Assembly (NCBI RefSeq): GCF_028823615.1
Contig: NZ_JAPEHT010000001.1
Location: 21,396 to 85,395 of the forward strand
Direction of reading: 5' to 3'
From: Planococcus sp. A6
GTDB lineage: Bacteria > Bacillota > Bacilli > Bacillales_A > Planococcaceae
Length of the DNA stretch: 64,000 nucleotides
Part shown: piece by piece, positions 50,135 through 60,519 of the stretch
Layout: the number at the start of each line of letters is the position of its first letter
Numbering within the stretch: the first letter of the stretch is position 1
Translations under genes and position numbers: made by a program
The notes under the pieces: generated by a model
Database searches by the model: none
Told to the model about the DNA's origin: nothing
Seen by the model: only the letters and a program-made list of their open reading frames with translations

Positions 50135-51187
50135 CTATGATTTTTCTGCTTGCTGCACAGCCTTTACGCTATTCGGGTCGAAAAATTTATCGACCAAATC
50201 ATAAATGGTAACAAGTTCATAGAGGATCCGGAATTCCGGGGGGAACAATGTGGGGTGCGGGGCGTCATTTGACGGCACTTGTTTGCTGTTTTCCCAGAAC
50301 AGGTCGGTGATGCTTTTTAATTGATCCTGATGCTTGTCGTGATTGTAATCGATGGAATGCTGCAAATCGTCGGCAAGCGCCGACACGGCATCCATAATGG
50401 TTTCCCGCTCGGCTTGTGTCCACCGGATATCTTGCACGGGGACGCGAAGCAATGCATTCAAATGGTACTCGAAATTGTCGAGAAACAGCAATTGCCTCTC
50501 CGCCATCTGAAGTTCGGCTTCCCGGTTGCGGACCCACGGATACAAACTGGCTTCATCCCGTTGGTAATGAATCAATTGTTCGGTCTTGCGGATTTCCGTC
50601 GTTAGTTGCTTAACGATTTTCCTATCTTCCTGCAAGCCTGCATCCCGGTCGAAGAGGATTGTGCGGATCGTGTGCTCGAGCATGCCCCCGGCCCGACCGC
50701 TGATACTGTGGATGCTTTTTAGGATGGCGGTGCTGTAGTTTGGCGGGAACACAAGCATATTGACGGCGGTCGAGACGACCAGGCCGATTGTTGTCGTCCC
50801 TAAACGGATGAAGAACGAGAACAGGAAATTGTCATGGATAACTTCCACCATCGCGACAGAGGTTAACGTCGCCACCAGCAAGCCGGCATGGAGATTGAGC
50901 CTGAAACACACCAGGATCGTGGCGACCGCGGCAAGTGTATATGTAATCGGGGAATTCCCGAATAAGGTGATAAAGAACACGGCAAAGGCTGAACCAATAG
51001 CCGAAGCAGGAAATCGGACTAGCCCTTTCTTAATCGAATCGCTGACGGTCGGCTCGATAGTCACGATAGCCGTGATGACTGCAAAGACTGGTGGCCAGTT
51101 GAACCAAAGGCAAATAGTGGCCGTCAAAAATATCGCTATGCCGGTTTTTACGATTCGACTGCCGGCGAATTGAAAAGATCGCATCAT
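50135..51187 (-). CDS. FUSC/aromatic acid exporter-like membrane protein
   Basis: Of 350 residues, the N-terminal half has about six hydrophobic segments in the arrangement of ArAE/FUSC proteins (TGIAIFLTATICLWFNWPPVFAVITAIVTIEPTVSDSIKKGLVRFPASAIGSAFAV). The C-terminal half is a soluble helical domain (EDRKIVKQLTTEIRKTEQLIHYQRDEA). Relatives export aromatic carboxylic acids or have unknown cargo. Start is one of two adjacent ATGs, 12 bases after AAAGGAG. It is divergent from the UvrA-like gene across a region with two facing repeat copies. Confidence 0.85.
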   Translation of the reverse strand: MMRSFQFAGSRIVKTGIAIFLTATICLWFNWPPVFAVITAIVTIEPTVSDSIKKGLVRFPASAIGSAFAVFFITLFGNSPITYTLAAVATILVCFRLNLHAGLLVATLTSVAMVEVIHDNFLFSFFIRLGTTTIGLVVSTAVNMLVFPPNYSTAILKSIHSISGRAGGMLEHTIRTILFDRDAGLQEDRKIVKQLTTEIRKTEQLIHYQRDEASLYPWVRNREAELQMAERQLLFLDNFEYHLNALLRVPVQDIRWTQAERETIMDAVSALADDLQHSIDYNHDKHQDQLKSITDLFWENSKQVPSNDAPHPTLFPPEFRILYELVTIYDLVDKFFDPNSVKAVQQAEKS

Positions 51188-51262
51188 GTCTAGCCACTGT
51201 CTCCTTTGCGTAGAATGTCTGTATTTTCAGTATATCATCCGTGTCGAGGGGAAAGGCCTTGT

Positions 51263-51381
51263 GTCCCTGTGCGCGACACAATTCGGAGGATCAGATCCTT
51301 GGTGTAACAGCATTTCGGTGGAAGAAGCGTCTTTTTCTATACTCTGATAAATTGTGCGGGAATTGTGTGGTGCACAGGGAC
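51263..51381. repeat. Facing pair of dispersed repeats between divergent genes
   Basis: A plus copy at 51263-51284 with a core (GGATCAGATCCTTGG) faces a minus copy at 51360-51381 that has the reiterated AATTGTG tail. The arrangement repeats that at 6569-6723. Confidence 0.88.
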
Positions 51382-51470
51382 AAACTGGTTGTGTGAACCA
51401 CCCCGAAATAGGGAACGTTTCTATATAGTAGTGTAATCCACTGATCGGATTGGAAAAGGAGAATGTTAAC

Positions 51471-53741
51471 ATGTCAGATAAACGAGATGAAATCATATTG
51501 CGAGGGCTTCGCGAAAACAATTTGAAAAATATCGATTTGAATATCCCGAAAGAAAAGATCAATGTGTTTACCGGCTTGTCGGGTTCCGGCAAGAGTTCGG
51601 TCGTGTTCGATACCTTGGCGACGGAAAGCAGAAGGCAGATGACCTTGAACTATCCGCTGTACATCCGGCACCAGATGCCGAGATACGAGCGGCCGCATGC
51701 CGACTTGATGCAGCATTTAAGCCCGGTAGTGGTCGTGGAACAAAAGCCAGTCAGGGGCAATTCGCGCTCGACGGTCGGCACATATATGGATATCGATCCG
51801 TTGATCCGGCTATTGTTCTCGAGAATCGGCAGTCCGCCGATCGGCTCGGCGACTGAATTTTCGAGTGAAAGTTCGTTCGGCAACTGTCCGGAATGCAATG
51901 GCTTCGGAGAAGTCGTTACGCCGGATATCCACAAGCTGATCGATCACACGAAATCGATCCGGGAGTCCGCGGTGCGCTTCAAGCCGCTTGCGCCTCCTGG
52001 TTGGCAAGGCAGATGGATGAGGGATGGCGGATTGTTCGATCCCGATCTTCCCATCAAAGATTTCACGGAAGAAAAATACAATCTGCTCGTATACGGGCCG
52101 CCGGAAGGAGAACGTGCATTTAGCACTTATTATTACAAAGAAGGCGATCGCGAAATCGAGTGGGACGGCTTGCTTCCGAGGTTTATTCGCCTGTACATCA
52201 ACCGGGACCTGACGAAACTGAAAATCGTCTCCCAGGAAGACGTCTTGGCGCTGACGACGCGTACCCCGTGCCCGGTTTGTGAAGGTTCGGGATTGAATCC
52301 GAGAGTGCTGGAGTGCAAAATCAACGGCTTGAACATCGCCAATTATGCCCGTTTGGAATTAACGGAACTGCTTGGTGAACTGGAGAAAATCGACGACCCG
52401 ATCGGCAAGTCGATTGCCCAGCAGGCGCATCCGAGCGTGAAACAGCTGGTCGGTTTGGGGCTCGGATATTTGAGCCTGTCACGTAAAATGGGCACTTTGT
52501 CCGGCGGGGAAGCGCAACGCGTGAAAATCGCGCGCCACCTCGGCAGCAGCCTGAACAACATTACTTATATTTTTGATGAGCCGAGCGCCGGGTTGCATCC
52601 GGAGGAAATCAATATGTTGACGCATATGCTAGAAAGTATACGGGACAACTACAATACCGTCGTCGTTATCGAACATAATCTGGCGGTCATCAAGACAGCG
52701 GATGAAATCATCGAAATGGGGCCGGGCGCAGGCAGGAGCGGCGGTGAAGTGGTGTATCAAGGCGGGCAGGAAGGCTTGAAGAAAGCTTCCGCTCTCACGG
52801 ATTTGGACCACACCGTAACGGTGAATGAACAGCCGAGAACAGCTGGAAAAACGTTTTCGATCAAACATGCTTCCGATAATAATTTGAAAAATGTCAGCGT
52901 GGAAATTCCGCAGAATGCCCTCGTCTCGGTGTGTGGCGTTTCCGGTTCCGGAAAAAGCTCATTGATGTTCGGCGCATTTACCGGCAATTATCCTGAAACG
53001 ATTGCGGTCGGCCAAGGTAGCATCGGCACGTCCAGCCGTTCAACGCTTGCGACCTATATGGGCATCATGAGCGACATCCGGTCGATCCTGGCAAAACAAA
53101 CCGGACAGCCGGCGGGCTTGTTCAGCTTTAATTCATTGGGCGCCTGCCCGGTATGTGAAGGCAAAGGCATCACCACGCCGAATGTCGCATTTGCAGATCC
53201 CGTGACCGTTACGTGCGAAGCGTGCCGAGGCACACGCTATTCAGATGAAGCTTTGTCGTATCGTTACAAGGGAAAAAACATTGTGGAAATTCTGGAGTTG
53301 ACAATCGACGAAACGAACGAGTATTTGGAAATGCCGAAAATCGTCAAAAAAGTGGACACGTTAAACGATGTCGGCTTGGGCTATCTGACACTTGGGCAAA
53401 CGACGGGTTCCTTGAGCGGGGGCGAAGTGCAGCGTTTGAAGCTCGCGAGCCACCTGAAAAAAGAAGGGCAGATCTATTTATTGGACGAACCGTCACTCGG
53501 TTTGCATACGCGAGACAATGCCCATCTGTTGGAGGTCTTCCAAAGACTGGTCGACAAAGGCAATTCGGTCATCCTCATCGAGCACAACCTGAACTTGATC
53601 GCAGCGAGCGACTGGGTCATCGAAATGGGCCCGAGCGGCGGCAAAAAAGGCGGCGAAGTGCTGTTTGAAGGCACGCCGCAAGAGATGCTCGAAGCGGATA
53701 CATTGACGGCGAAATGGCTGAGAGACGGTGTGAAGGGATAG
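51471..53741 (+). CDS. UvrA-like ABC ATPase (short, UvrA2/DrrC type)
   Basis: This 756-residue protein, against about 950 for housekeeping UvrA, has two ATPase halves: Walker A GLSGSGKSS and GVSGSGKSS, signatures LSGGEAQRV and LSGGEVQRL, Walker B IFDEPSAGLH and LLDEPSLGLH. Each half has a Cys-pair zinc module (CPECNGFG with CPVCEGSG; CPVCEGKG with CEACRGTR). The UvrB-contact insertion of UvrA appears shortened. Short UvrA-like proteins protect against DNA-binding drugs or act in back-up repair. AAGGAGAA precedes ATG 51471; the frame continues seven codons upstream. It is a single gene. Confidence 0.9.
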   Translation: MSDKRDEIILRGLRENNLKNIDLNIPKEKINVFTGLSGSGKSSVVFDTLATESRRQMTLNYPLYIRHQMPRYERPHADLMQHLSPVVVVEQKPVRGNSRSTVGTYMDIDPLIRLLFSRIGSPPIGSATEFSSESSFGNCPECNGFGEVVTPDIHKLIDHTKSIRESAVRFKPLAPPGWQGRWMRDGGLFDPDLPIKDFTEEKYNLLVYGPPEGERAFSTYYYKEGDREIEWDGLLPRFIRLYINRDLTKLKIVSQEDVLALTTRTPCPVCEGSGLNPRVLECKINGLNIANYARLELTELLGELEKIDDPIGKSIAQQAHPSVKQLVGLGLGYLSLSRKMGTLSGGEAQRVKIARHLGSSLNNITYIFDEPSAGLHPEEINMLTHMLESIRDNYNTVVVIEHNLAVIKTADEIIEMGPGAGRSGGEVVYQGGQEGLKKASALTDLDHTVTVNEQPRTAGKTFSIKHASDNNLKNVSVEIPQNALVSVCGVSGSGKSSLMFGAFTGNYPETIAVGQGSIGTSSRSTLATYMGIMSDIRSILAKQTGQPAGLFSFNSLGACPVCEGKGITTPNVAFADPVTVTCEACRGTRYSDEALSYRYKGKNIVEILELTIDETNEYLEMPKIVKKVDTLNDVGLGYLTLGQTTGSLSGGEVQRLKLASHLKKEGQIYLLDEPSLGLHTRDNAHLLEVFQRLVDKGNSVILIEHNLNLIAASDWVIEMGPSGGKKGGEVLFEGTPQEMLEADTLTAKWLRDGVKG

Positions 53742-53763
53742 AGCGGCAGCGTGGAAGCGCTCT

Positions 53764-53971
53764 GTCCCTGTGCATGACACAATTCGGAAAGCAGAAACCT
53801 TGATGCAGCGGCATTTCGGTGTGCAATCGTCCCTGTGCGCCACACAATTCTCGGGCTCAGAGAGCTAGTGCTGATTCTCGCTTTGTCCCTGTGCATGACA
53901 CAATTCGGGAAGCAAAAACCTGGATGCAGCGGCATTTCGATGTGGAAACGCCCCTGTGCATGACACAATTC
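53764..53971 (+). repeat. Tandem double pair of dispersed repeats
   Basis: Four copies start at 53764, 53829, 53885 and 53950: two 65-base pairs with closely similar cores (GATGCAGCGGCATTTCG in both), joined head to tail. It is the densest cluster in the window and looks like a local duplication of a whole unit. Confidence 0.95.
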
Positions 53972-54080
53972 ACCCGATTCATTCCGGGAAACCGTTTTGC
54001 TGACTGGCGAAAACGGGAAGGTAGAAAGAAAGCGGCTCATATTGCCAGTGACTATTATCTTTCGGGAGGATGAAACCATC

Positions 54081-54893
54081 ATGGATGAACGCACATTGAA
54101 GAAAACCCAACTGTTCGCGATACTGAATTTGGTCGCTTATTTTGTGACACTTGGCGTCAATTACTTGGGTTCGTCGGGGTTCTTTAACGGCAACACGCAA
54201 AAAGATATTTCGGACAAATACATGACGCTTATTTCGCCGGCGCCGTTTACGTTTTCGATTTGGGGCGTCATCTATACGCTCGTGCTAGTAACGCTCGTGT
54301 ATTTGTTCATCAAACGAAAAGATCCGAAAGTCAGCCGGTTGACGCTGTTGATCTCGCCTCTATTCATCGCGAGTTCGCTGCTCAATATGGGCTGGATCGT
54401 CGTATTTTCTTATGAATGGCTGGGCGTTTCGACGATATTGATTGCAGGCTTGTTGTTTTCCTTGCTGTTCATTGTGGAAAGAATCTACAAAAACCGTTCT
54501 GAGTTTCCGTCGCTGCTGCCGGGTCTTGCGTTCACGTTGTACGGCGCGTGGGTATTTATCGCGACGATTGTCAACATTTCGCTGTCCTTGGTGCAATGGG
54601 AGTGGGACGGCTTCGGCATTTCCGATTCTGTCTGGACGCTCATCGTCTTGGGCGTTGCCGTCGTATTTGTCCTGTTTTACTTGTCGCGGTTCAAAAACGC
54701 GGCGTTTCCGATTCCAATTGCCTGGGCGTTCTTCGGGATCTATAGTGCCTATATGAGCGGGACGCTCGACCCAGAGATGGCGGCTGTTATTCAAGGAGCT
54801 TTGCTAGCGGGCATCGTCATTTTCTTGATTGCCGTGGTGTGGACATTCTTCAAAAACGGGAAATCCCTTTTCCCGAAACATAAGACGATTTAG
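54081..54893 (+). CDS. TspO/MBR-family membrane protein
   Basis: This 270-residue protein has about seven hydrophobic segments. SPAPFTFSIWGVIYTLVLV, YGAWVFIATIVNISL and PIAWAFFGIY recall the tryptophan-rich sensory protein/translocator family, which binds porphyrins and other hydrophobic molecules. It is longer than classic TspO (about 160 residues), as is common for the Gram-positive branch. I start at ATG 54081 after GGGAGGATG. It is a single gene. The ligand is unknown. Confidence 0.83.
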   Translation: MDERTLKKTQLFAILNLVAYFVTLGVNYLGSSGFFNGNTQKDISDKYMTLISPAPFTFSIWGVIYTLVLVTLVYLFIKRKDPKVSRLTLLISPLFIASSLLNMGWIVVFSYEWLGVSTILIAGLLFSLLFIVERIYKNRSEFPSLLPGLAFTLYGAWVFIATIVNISLSLVQWEWDGFGISDSVWTLIVLGVAVVFVLFYLSRFKNAAFPIPIAWAFFGIYSAYMSGTLDPEMAAVIQGALLAGIVIFLIAVVWTFFKNGKSLFPKHKTI

Positions 54894-55001
54894 GAAATGG
54901 AGCTCCTGTAATAAAAAAATGCGGGAATTGTAAGTTTGTTTAAATCCGAAAACATTCGGGAACAACTAGTGACAGAATGATTTTCAGAGGAGGAACTATT
55001 A

Positions 55002-55670
55002 ATGGCTAAAGTATTAGCAGTGCTATCAAGTGGACATAAAGATACGGAAAATAATTACGAAACCGGCTGGTGGGCAGAAGAACTATTCGCACCGATGGAA
55101 ATTTTGAAGAACGCAGGACATCAAGTGGAGCTCGCTTCACCAAAAGGCGGCAAACCGACGCTTGACGAAGTCAGCATCAGTGAAGAGTATGACCCGGAAG
55201 GCAAATACAAAGAAATGTACGAATCCGGCCTTGCGGACAACACGAAAAAATTGTCGGACGTGAACGCGAAAGAATATGACGCGATTTTCATCGTCGGCGG
55301 CCACGGAGCGATGTACGACCTCGCGGAAGACGAAACGCTTCACGGGATCATCAACGCTGTATATGACAACGGCAAGATCGTGTCGGCTGTATGCCACGGC
55401 CCAGCACCATTGATCTGGACGAAACGCCCAGACGGCCAAAGCATCATCGCCGGACTGAACGTCACTGGATATCCGGAAGCGGTTGAACCGGAAGGACTTC
55501 CAGAAATCCTGCCATTCAGCTTAGAGGGCAAGATGAGCGAAGTTGCCGATTACACTGCTGACGAAAAAGTGGTGTGGGGCAACGAGCAAGTATTGACGGG
55601 CCGCGACCCGTTTGCTTCTGAAGCATTAGCTGAGGAATTGGTCAAAGCATTGGATAAGAAAAACAACTAA
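55002..55670 (+). CDS. DJ-1/PfpI-family protein, Hsp31-like
   Basis: This 222-residue protein begins KVLAVLSSGHKDTENNYETGWWAEELFAPMEILKNAGHQVELASPKGG and contains the nucleophile elbow SAVCHGPAPL with the catalytic Cys, preceded by FIVGGHGAMYDL. This branch includes glutathione-independent glyoxalase III and holding chaperones that act under carbonyl or heat stress. The acidic residue in the GWWAEEL segment completes the usual Cys-His-Glu/Asp set. AGAGGAGG precedes ATG 55002. It is a single gene with a strong terminator. Confidence 0.92.
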   Translation: MAKVLAVLSSGHKDTENNYETGWWAEELFAPMEILKNAGHQVELASPKGGKPTLDEVSISEEYDPEGKYKEMYESGLADNTKKLSDVNAKEYDAIFIVGGHGAMYDLAEDETLHGIINAVYDNGKIVSAVCHGPAPLIWTKRPDGQSIIAGLNVTGYPEAVEPEGLPEILPFSLEGKMSEVADYTADEKVVWGNEQVLTGRDPFASEALAEELVKALDKKNN

Positions 55671-55702
55671 ATGATGGTTGGCGACACCGCCATCTCCATA
55701 AG

Positions 55703-55743
55703 CAGGGCTTTGCAGCGTTTTCGTGCAAAGCCCTGTTTTTTTT
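55703..55743 (+). terminator. Terminator of the DJ-1/PfpI gene
   Basis: CAGGGCTTTGCA (55703-55714) and TGCAAAGCCCTG (55724-55735) form a perfect 12-bp stem, followed by eight T. Confidence 0.95.
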
Positions 55744-55887
55744 ATTCAAATGAGGAAACTCATGTGCCAGCTTTCATGCAATCTTTTCTCAGCGCAAGAT
55801 GAGCGACAGCAAAGTTATTTGAAGCAAGTAGATGAAAATATTTCGGAGGCTGAGCAGGAATATTTAAACAAAAATTCAGAAAATATA

Positions 55888-55916
55888 TTGACAGCGCTTT
55901 CTTTTAAGTATACCTT
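55888..55916 (+). promoter_or_regulatory. glpF promoter with overlapping cre-like site
   Basis: TTGACA (55888-55893) is a perfect -35, with TACCTT at 17 or TATACC at 15 bases as -10. TGACAGCGCTTTCT (55889-55902) overlaps it and differs from the CcpA consensus at two positions. Catabolite repression of glpFK is known in Bacillus; its presence here is inferred from the site. Confidence 0.62.
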
Positions 55917-55958
55917 ATAGATAACAAGTTAAGAGTTGTGTTGGAGACCTGGAGATTC

Positions 55959-56013
55959 GCACATTAATGAGTACTTCTATCAAGGAGAACTTTCATTAAT
56001 TGCGGATTTTTTT
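55959..56013 (+). terminator. Leader terminator upstream of glpF
   Basis: ATTAATGA (55963-55970) and TCATTAAT (55993-56000), extended by GCA/TGC, are followed by a run of seven T, all before the glpF start. A terminator in the leader is what GlpP-type antitermination acts on in Bacillus glp operons. Control by GlpP here is inference; no glpP gene is in the window. Confidence 0.65.
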
Positions 56014-56062
56014 ATGGACATTTATACAGCTCTTGCTTTAAAAGGAAGGGAAGTGTTAAGCG

Positions 56063-56902
56063 ATGTCAGAGTTTTTAGCAGAAGTGGTCGGGACCATGAT
56101 CCTGATTATTTTCGGCGGTGGTGTAGTGGCAGGAGTGGTCTTGAAAGATTCCAAGGCGGAAGGCAGCGGGTGGATCGTCATTACGATTGCCTGGGGGCTC
56201 GCCGTTACGATGGCGGTCTATGCAGTGGGCAGTTTTTCAGGAGCCCATATCAATCCGGCGGTGACTTTTGGATTGGCGTCTGTTGGAGAGTTTCCATGGT
56301 CGAAAGTGCCAATGTATATTCTAGCTCAAATGATCGGCGCGATCATTGGTGCGGGAATCGTCTTTTTGAATTACTTGCCCCATTGGAAGATTACTGAAGA
56401 CGAAGGAGCGAAATTGGCGGTATTCTCCACGGGTCCCGCTGTCCGAAGCCCGTTTTCGAATTTGGTCAGTGAGATCATCGGTACCGCGGTTTTGGTGATG
56501 GGCTTGCTATTCATCGGCGCCAATGAATTTACAGATGGCTTGAATCCATTGATTGTCGGAGCTTTGATCATTGCAATCGGGATGTCACTCGGCGGCACTA
56601 CAGGCTATGCCATCAATCCGGCTCGAGATCTTGGCCCCCGCATTGCACACGCTTTGCTTCCTATTCCTGGAAAAGGCAGTTCGGACTGGAGCTATGCCTG
56701 GGTGCCAGTCGTCGGGCCGATTTTCGGCGGTATTTATGGAGCGGTTTTCTATAAGGCTCTTTTCACAAGTAATTACAGCCTGTTGTTCTGGGGCTTGAGC
56801 ATAGTAATGGCCGTTATCTTGATCGGGGCAGCAAGCGCCGAATTGAAAAAAGGCCGTACTGTAGCGAACGAAATTGAAGACACGTTAGTCGATGACAAAT
56901 AA
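56063..56902 (+). CDS. glpF: Glycerol uptake facilitator (aquaglyceroporin)
   Basis: This 279-residue channel of the MIP family has six membrane helices and two NPA half-helices: GAHINPAVTFGLA and GYAINPARDLGPR. The Asp in NPARD is the mark of the glycerol-conducting branch. It lets glycerol diffuse across the cytoplasmic membrane, where GlpK traps it as phosphate. GGAAGGGAAG precedes ATG 56063. glpK follows after about 35 bases, so they form one operon under the cre-containing promoter and leader terminator. Confidence 0.95.
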   Translation: MSEFLAEVVGTMILIIFGGGVVAGVVLKDSKAEGSGWIVITIAWGLAVTMAVYAVGSFSGAHINPAVTFGLASVGEFPWSKVPMYILAQMIGAIIGAGIVFLNYLPHWKITEDEGAKLAVFSTGPAVRSPFSNLVSEIIGTAVLVMGLLFIGANEFTDGLNPLIVGALIIAIGMSLGGTTGYAINPARDLGPRIAHALLPIPGKGSSDWSYAWVPVVGPIFGGIYGAVFYKALFTSNYSLLFWGLSIVMAVILIGAASAELKKGRTVANEIEDTLVDDK

Positions 56903-56935
56903 CCATTGATCAAAACACCATTCGAGGAGGAATAA

Positions 56936-58435
<1,500 letters not shown>

Positions 58436-58477
58436 AGGATAAACAACATTGTGCTAGTGCGATAGCCGCAGCAATCA

Positions 58478-58535
58478 AGGGACCGGGACCATCTGCAGAT
58501 CATATTCTGAGATGTCTTCAGGTCCCTGTTTTTTT
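58478..58535 (+). terminator. Leader terminator upstream of glpD
   Basis: AGGGACC (58478-58484) or GGGACC (58485-58490) can pair with GGTCCCT (58521-58527), with CATCT/AGATG as inner stem and seven T after. Two alternative left arms compete for one right arm. It can end glpFK transcripts and also serve as an antitermination site for glpD, as known for GlpP in Bacillus (inference). Confidence 0.75.
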
Positions 58536-58571
58536 ACCAATTGCCACTAGTTTTTGGAGTAAAGGAGTGGA

Positions 58572-60248
58572 ATGGAAATGAAGTTTTCCGGTTATGATCG
58601 ACAGGAAAGTTATCACCATTTGGAAAATCAGCACTGGGACCTGCTGGTGATTGGCGGGGGAATTACTGGAGCCGGCATTGCTTTGGATGCTTCGGCAAGA
58701 GGCTTTAAAACAGCGGTTATTGAAATGCAGGATTTCGCTGCGGGCACAAGCAGCCGGTCGACAAAACTCGTTCACGGCGGGCTGCGCTATTTGAAGCAAT
58801 TCGAAGTGAAAATGGTCGCTGAAGTCGGCAAGGAACGGGAAATCGTCTATGAAAACGGCCCGCATGTCACGACGCCGGAATGGATGTTGTTGCCGTTTTA
58901 TAAAGGCGGAACGTTTGGCCCGTTGAGCACGAATCTAGGCTTGCGGGTTTACGATTTTCTAGCCGGCGTGAAGAAAAACGAAAGACGAAAAATGCTGAGC
59001 CGTGAAGAAACCTTGCAACGCGAGCCTTTATTGAAGAAAGAAGGGTTGAAAGGCGGGGGTTATTACGTAGAATACAAAACGGATGATGCGCGACTGACAA
59101 TAGAAGTCATGAAAAAAGCTGTCGAAAAGGGTGCACTTGCCCTAAACTATGCGAAAGTGACTGAGTTTATTTACGAGAACGAAAAGGTAGTCGGCGTCAA
59201 AGTGGAGGATTTGATTGCCCGCGGTGTTTCCAATGTTTATGCCAAGAAAATCATTAACGCCACGGGTCCATGGGTCGACACATTAAGGGAAAAAGACCAG
59301 TCGAAAGAAGGTAAAACACTGCAGCTGACGAAAGGGATCCATTTGGTATTCGATGGCAAACGGTTTCCTTTAAAACAAGCGATATATTTCGACATGCCGG
59401 ACGGGCGTATGGCGTTTGCCATTCCGCGCGAAGGCAAAGTATATGTCGGCACGACCGATACGGTTTATAAAGCGGATATCGCACATCCGACGATGACTCG
59501 CTCTGACCGGGATTACGTTTTGCGCGCCATCGACTTCATGTTTCCGGAAGTGGGCATCGGGGTGCGTGATATCGAATCGAGTTGGGCGGGGTTGCGCCCG
59601 CTCATCCACGAAGAAGGAAAAGACCCTTCGGAAATTTCGAGGAAAGATGAGATTTTCATCTCGCATTCCGGGTTGATCTCGATTGCAGGCGGTAAGCTTA
59701 CCGGTTACCGCAAAATGGGTGAAAACATCGTCGATAAAGTGGCAGAATTATTGGAGAAAGAACGAGGCATCCGGTTGCCGAAAGTCTCGACAAAGCAATT
59801 GCCGATTTCCGGAGGCGAAGTCGGAGGTTCCAAGCAATTCGCGAAATTCCAGGTAGACCGGGAACAACAGGCGATGAAACTCGGATTGAATGGCCCCACA
59901 GCCCGGATGCTGACGCGTCGTTATGGCGCCAATGTCGATCAAGTGTTGGCCATTTTTGCAACAAGCCGAGAACAAGCGGAACAAGCCGCTCTCGACCCGC
60001 TGGTTTATGCGATGCTCCGCTATGCGATGGAATATGAAGCAGCGTATAAGCCAGTCGATTTTTTTGTGCGCAGGACAGGTGCTTTGTATTTCAATATTCA
60101 GTGGGTCCACGTATATAAAGAAGCCGTCATTTCGTATATGGCGAAAGAATTTAGTTGGAGTGGCCAACAGGCAGCTGCCTATACGGAAGAATTGGAAAAG
60201 GCGTTGTACGAAGCGGTAACTCCGGTGGAAGAGGATCATCTAGGCTAA
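58572..60248 (+). CDS. glpD: Aerobic glycerol-3-phosphate dehydrogenase
   Basis: This 558-residue flavoprotein oxidises glycerol 3-phosphate to dihydroxyacetone phosphate and passes electrons to quinone at the membrane. The FAD fold LLVIGGGITGAGIALDASARG is followed by TSSRSTKLVHGGLRYL, the typical substrate-side segment, and SIAGGKLTGYRKMGE. The C-terminal DAO_C domain (residues ~400-550) completes the normal length. AAAGGAG precedes ATG 58572; a second ATG lies two codons inside. It has its own leader terminator, so it can be controlled apart from glpFK. Confidence 0.96.
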   Translation: MEMKFSGYDRQESYHHLENQHWDLLVIGGGITGAGIALDASARGFKTAVIEMQDFAAGTSSRSTKLVHGGLRYLKQFEVKMVAEVGKEREIVYENGPHVTTPEWMLLPFYKGGTFGPLSTNLGLRVYDFLAGVKKNERRKMLSREETLQREPLLKKEGLKGGGYYVEYKTDDARLTIEVMKKAVEKGALALNYAKVTEFIYENEKVVGVKVEDLIARGVSNVYAKKIINATGPWVDTLREKDQSKEGKTLQLTKGIHLVFDGKRFPLKQAIYFDMPDGRMAFAIPREGKVYVGTTDTVYKADIAHPTMTRSDRDYVLRAIDFMFPEVGIGVRDIESSWAGLRPLIHEEGKDPSEISRKDEIFISHSGLISIAGGKLTGYRKMGENIVDKVAELLEKERGIRLPKVSTKQLPISGGEVGGSKQFAKFQVDREQQAMKLGLNGPTARMLTRRYGANVDQVLAIFATSREQAEQAALDPLVYAMLRYAMEYEAAYKPVDFFVRRTGALYFNIQWVHVYKEAVISYMAKEFSWSGQQAAAYTEELEKALYEAVTPVEEDHLG

Positions 60249-60317
60249 TGACAATGCTTATAAATCTAATTCAACAGGACACTGGATATAGACAATAGTT
60301 TAAGCTCCAACGACATT

Positions 60318-60352
60318 CACACCCGCAGCAGCAAACTGCGGGTGTGTTTTTT
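60318..60352 (+). terminator. Terminator of glpD
   Basis: CACACCCGCAG (60318-60328) and CTGCGGGTGTG (60336-60346) form a perfect 11-bp stem, followed by TTTTTT. Confidence 0.93.
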
Positions 60353-60371
60353 ATGTGGATGAATTGTTTGG

Positions 60372-60393
60372 GAATTGTGTGTAACACAGGGAC
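60372..60393 (-). repeat. Dispersed repeat, single inverted copy with reiterated tail
   Basis: GAATTGTGTGTAACACAGGG then AC, preceded by a diverged GAATTGTTTGG. It lies just downstream of the glpD terminator. Confidence 0.85.
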
Positions 60394-60519
60394 AATATTA
60401 TCTTGATAAAACTATTCCATTTTTGAATACATACTATTAATAATAATTATACGTTATATTAACAGGAAATAATCAAAATATCAAAATTATTTATCATTTA
60501 CATTTTTGGATAATATCTA

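Noticed and set aside
53764..53971. Short CRISPR-like array of ~22-base repeats
   Set aside because: The sequences between copies are similar to each other, spacing is 43 or about 34 bases, and there are no cas genes. Spacers in a CRISPR array would be unrelated.
55723..55920. 65-codon ORF between the DJ-1/PfpI gene and glpF
   Set aside because: It starts in the T run of a terminator, has no ribosome site and runs into the glpF promoter.
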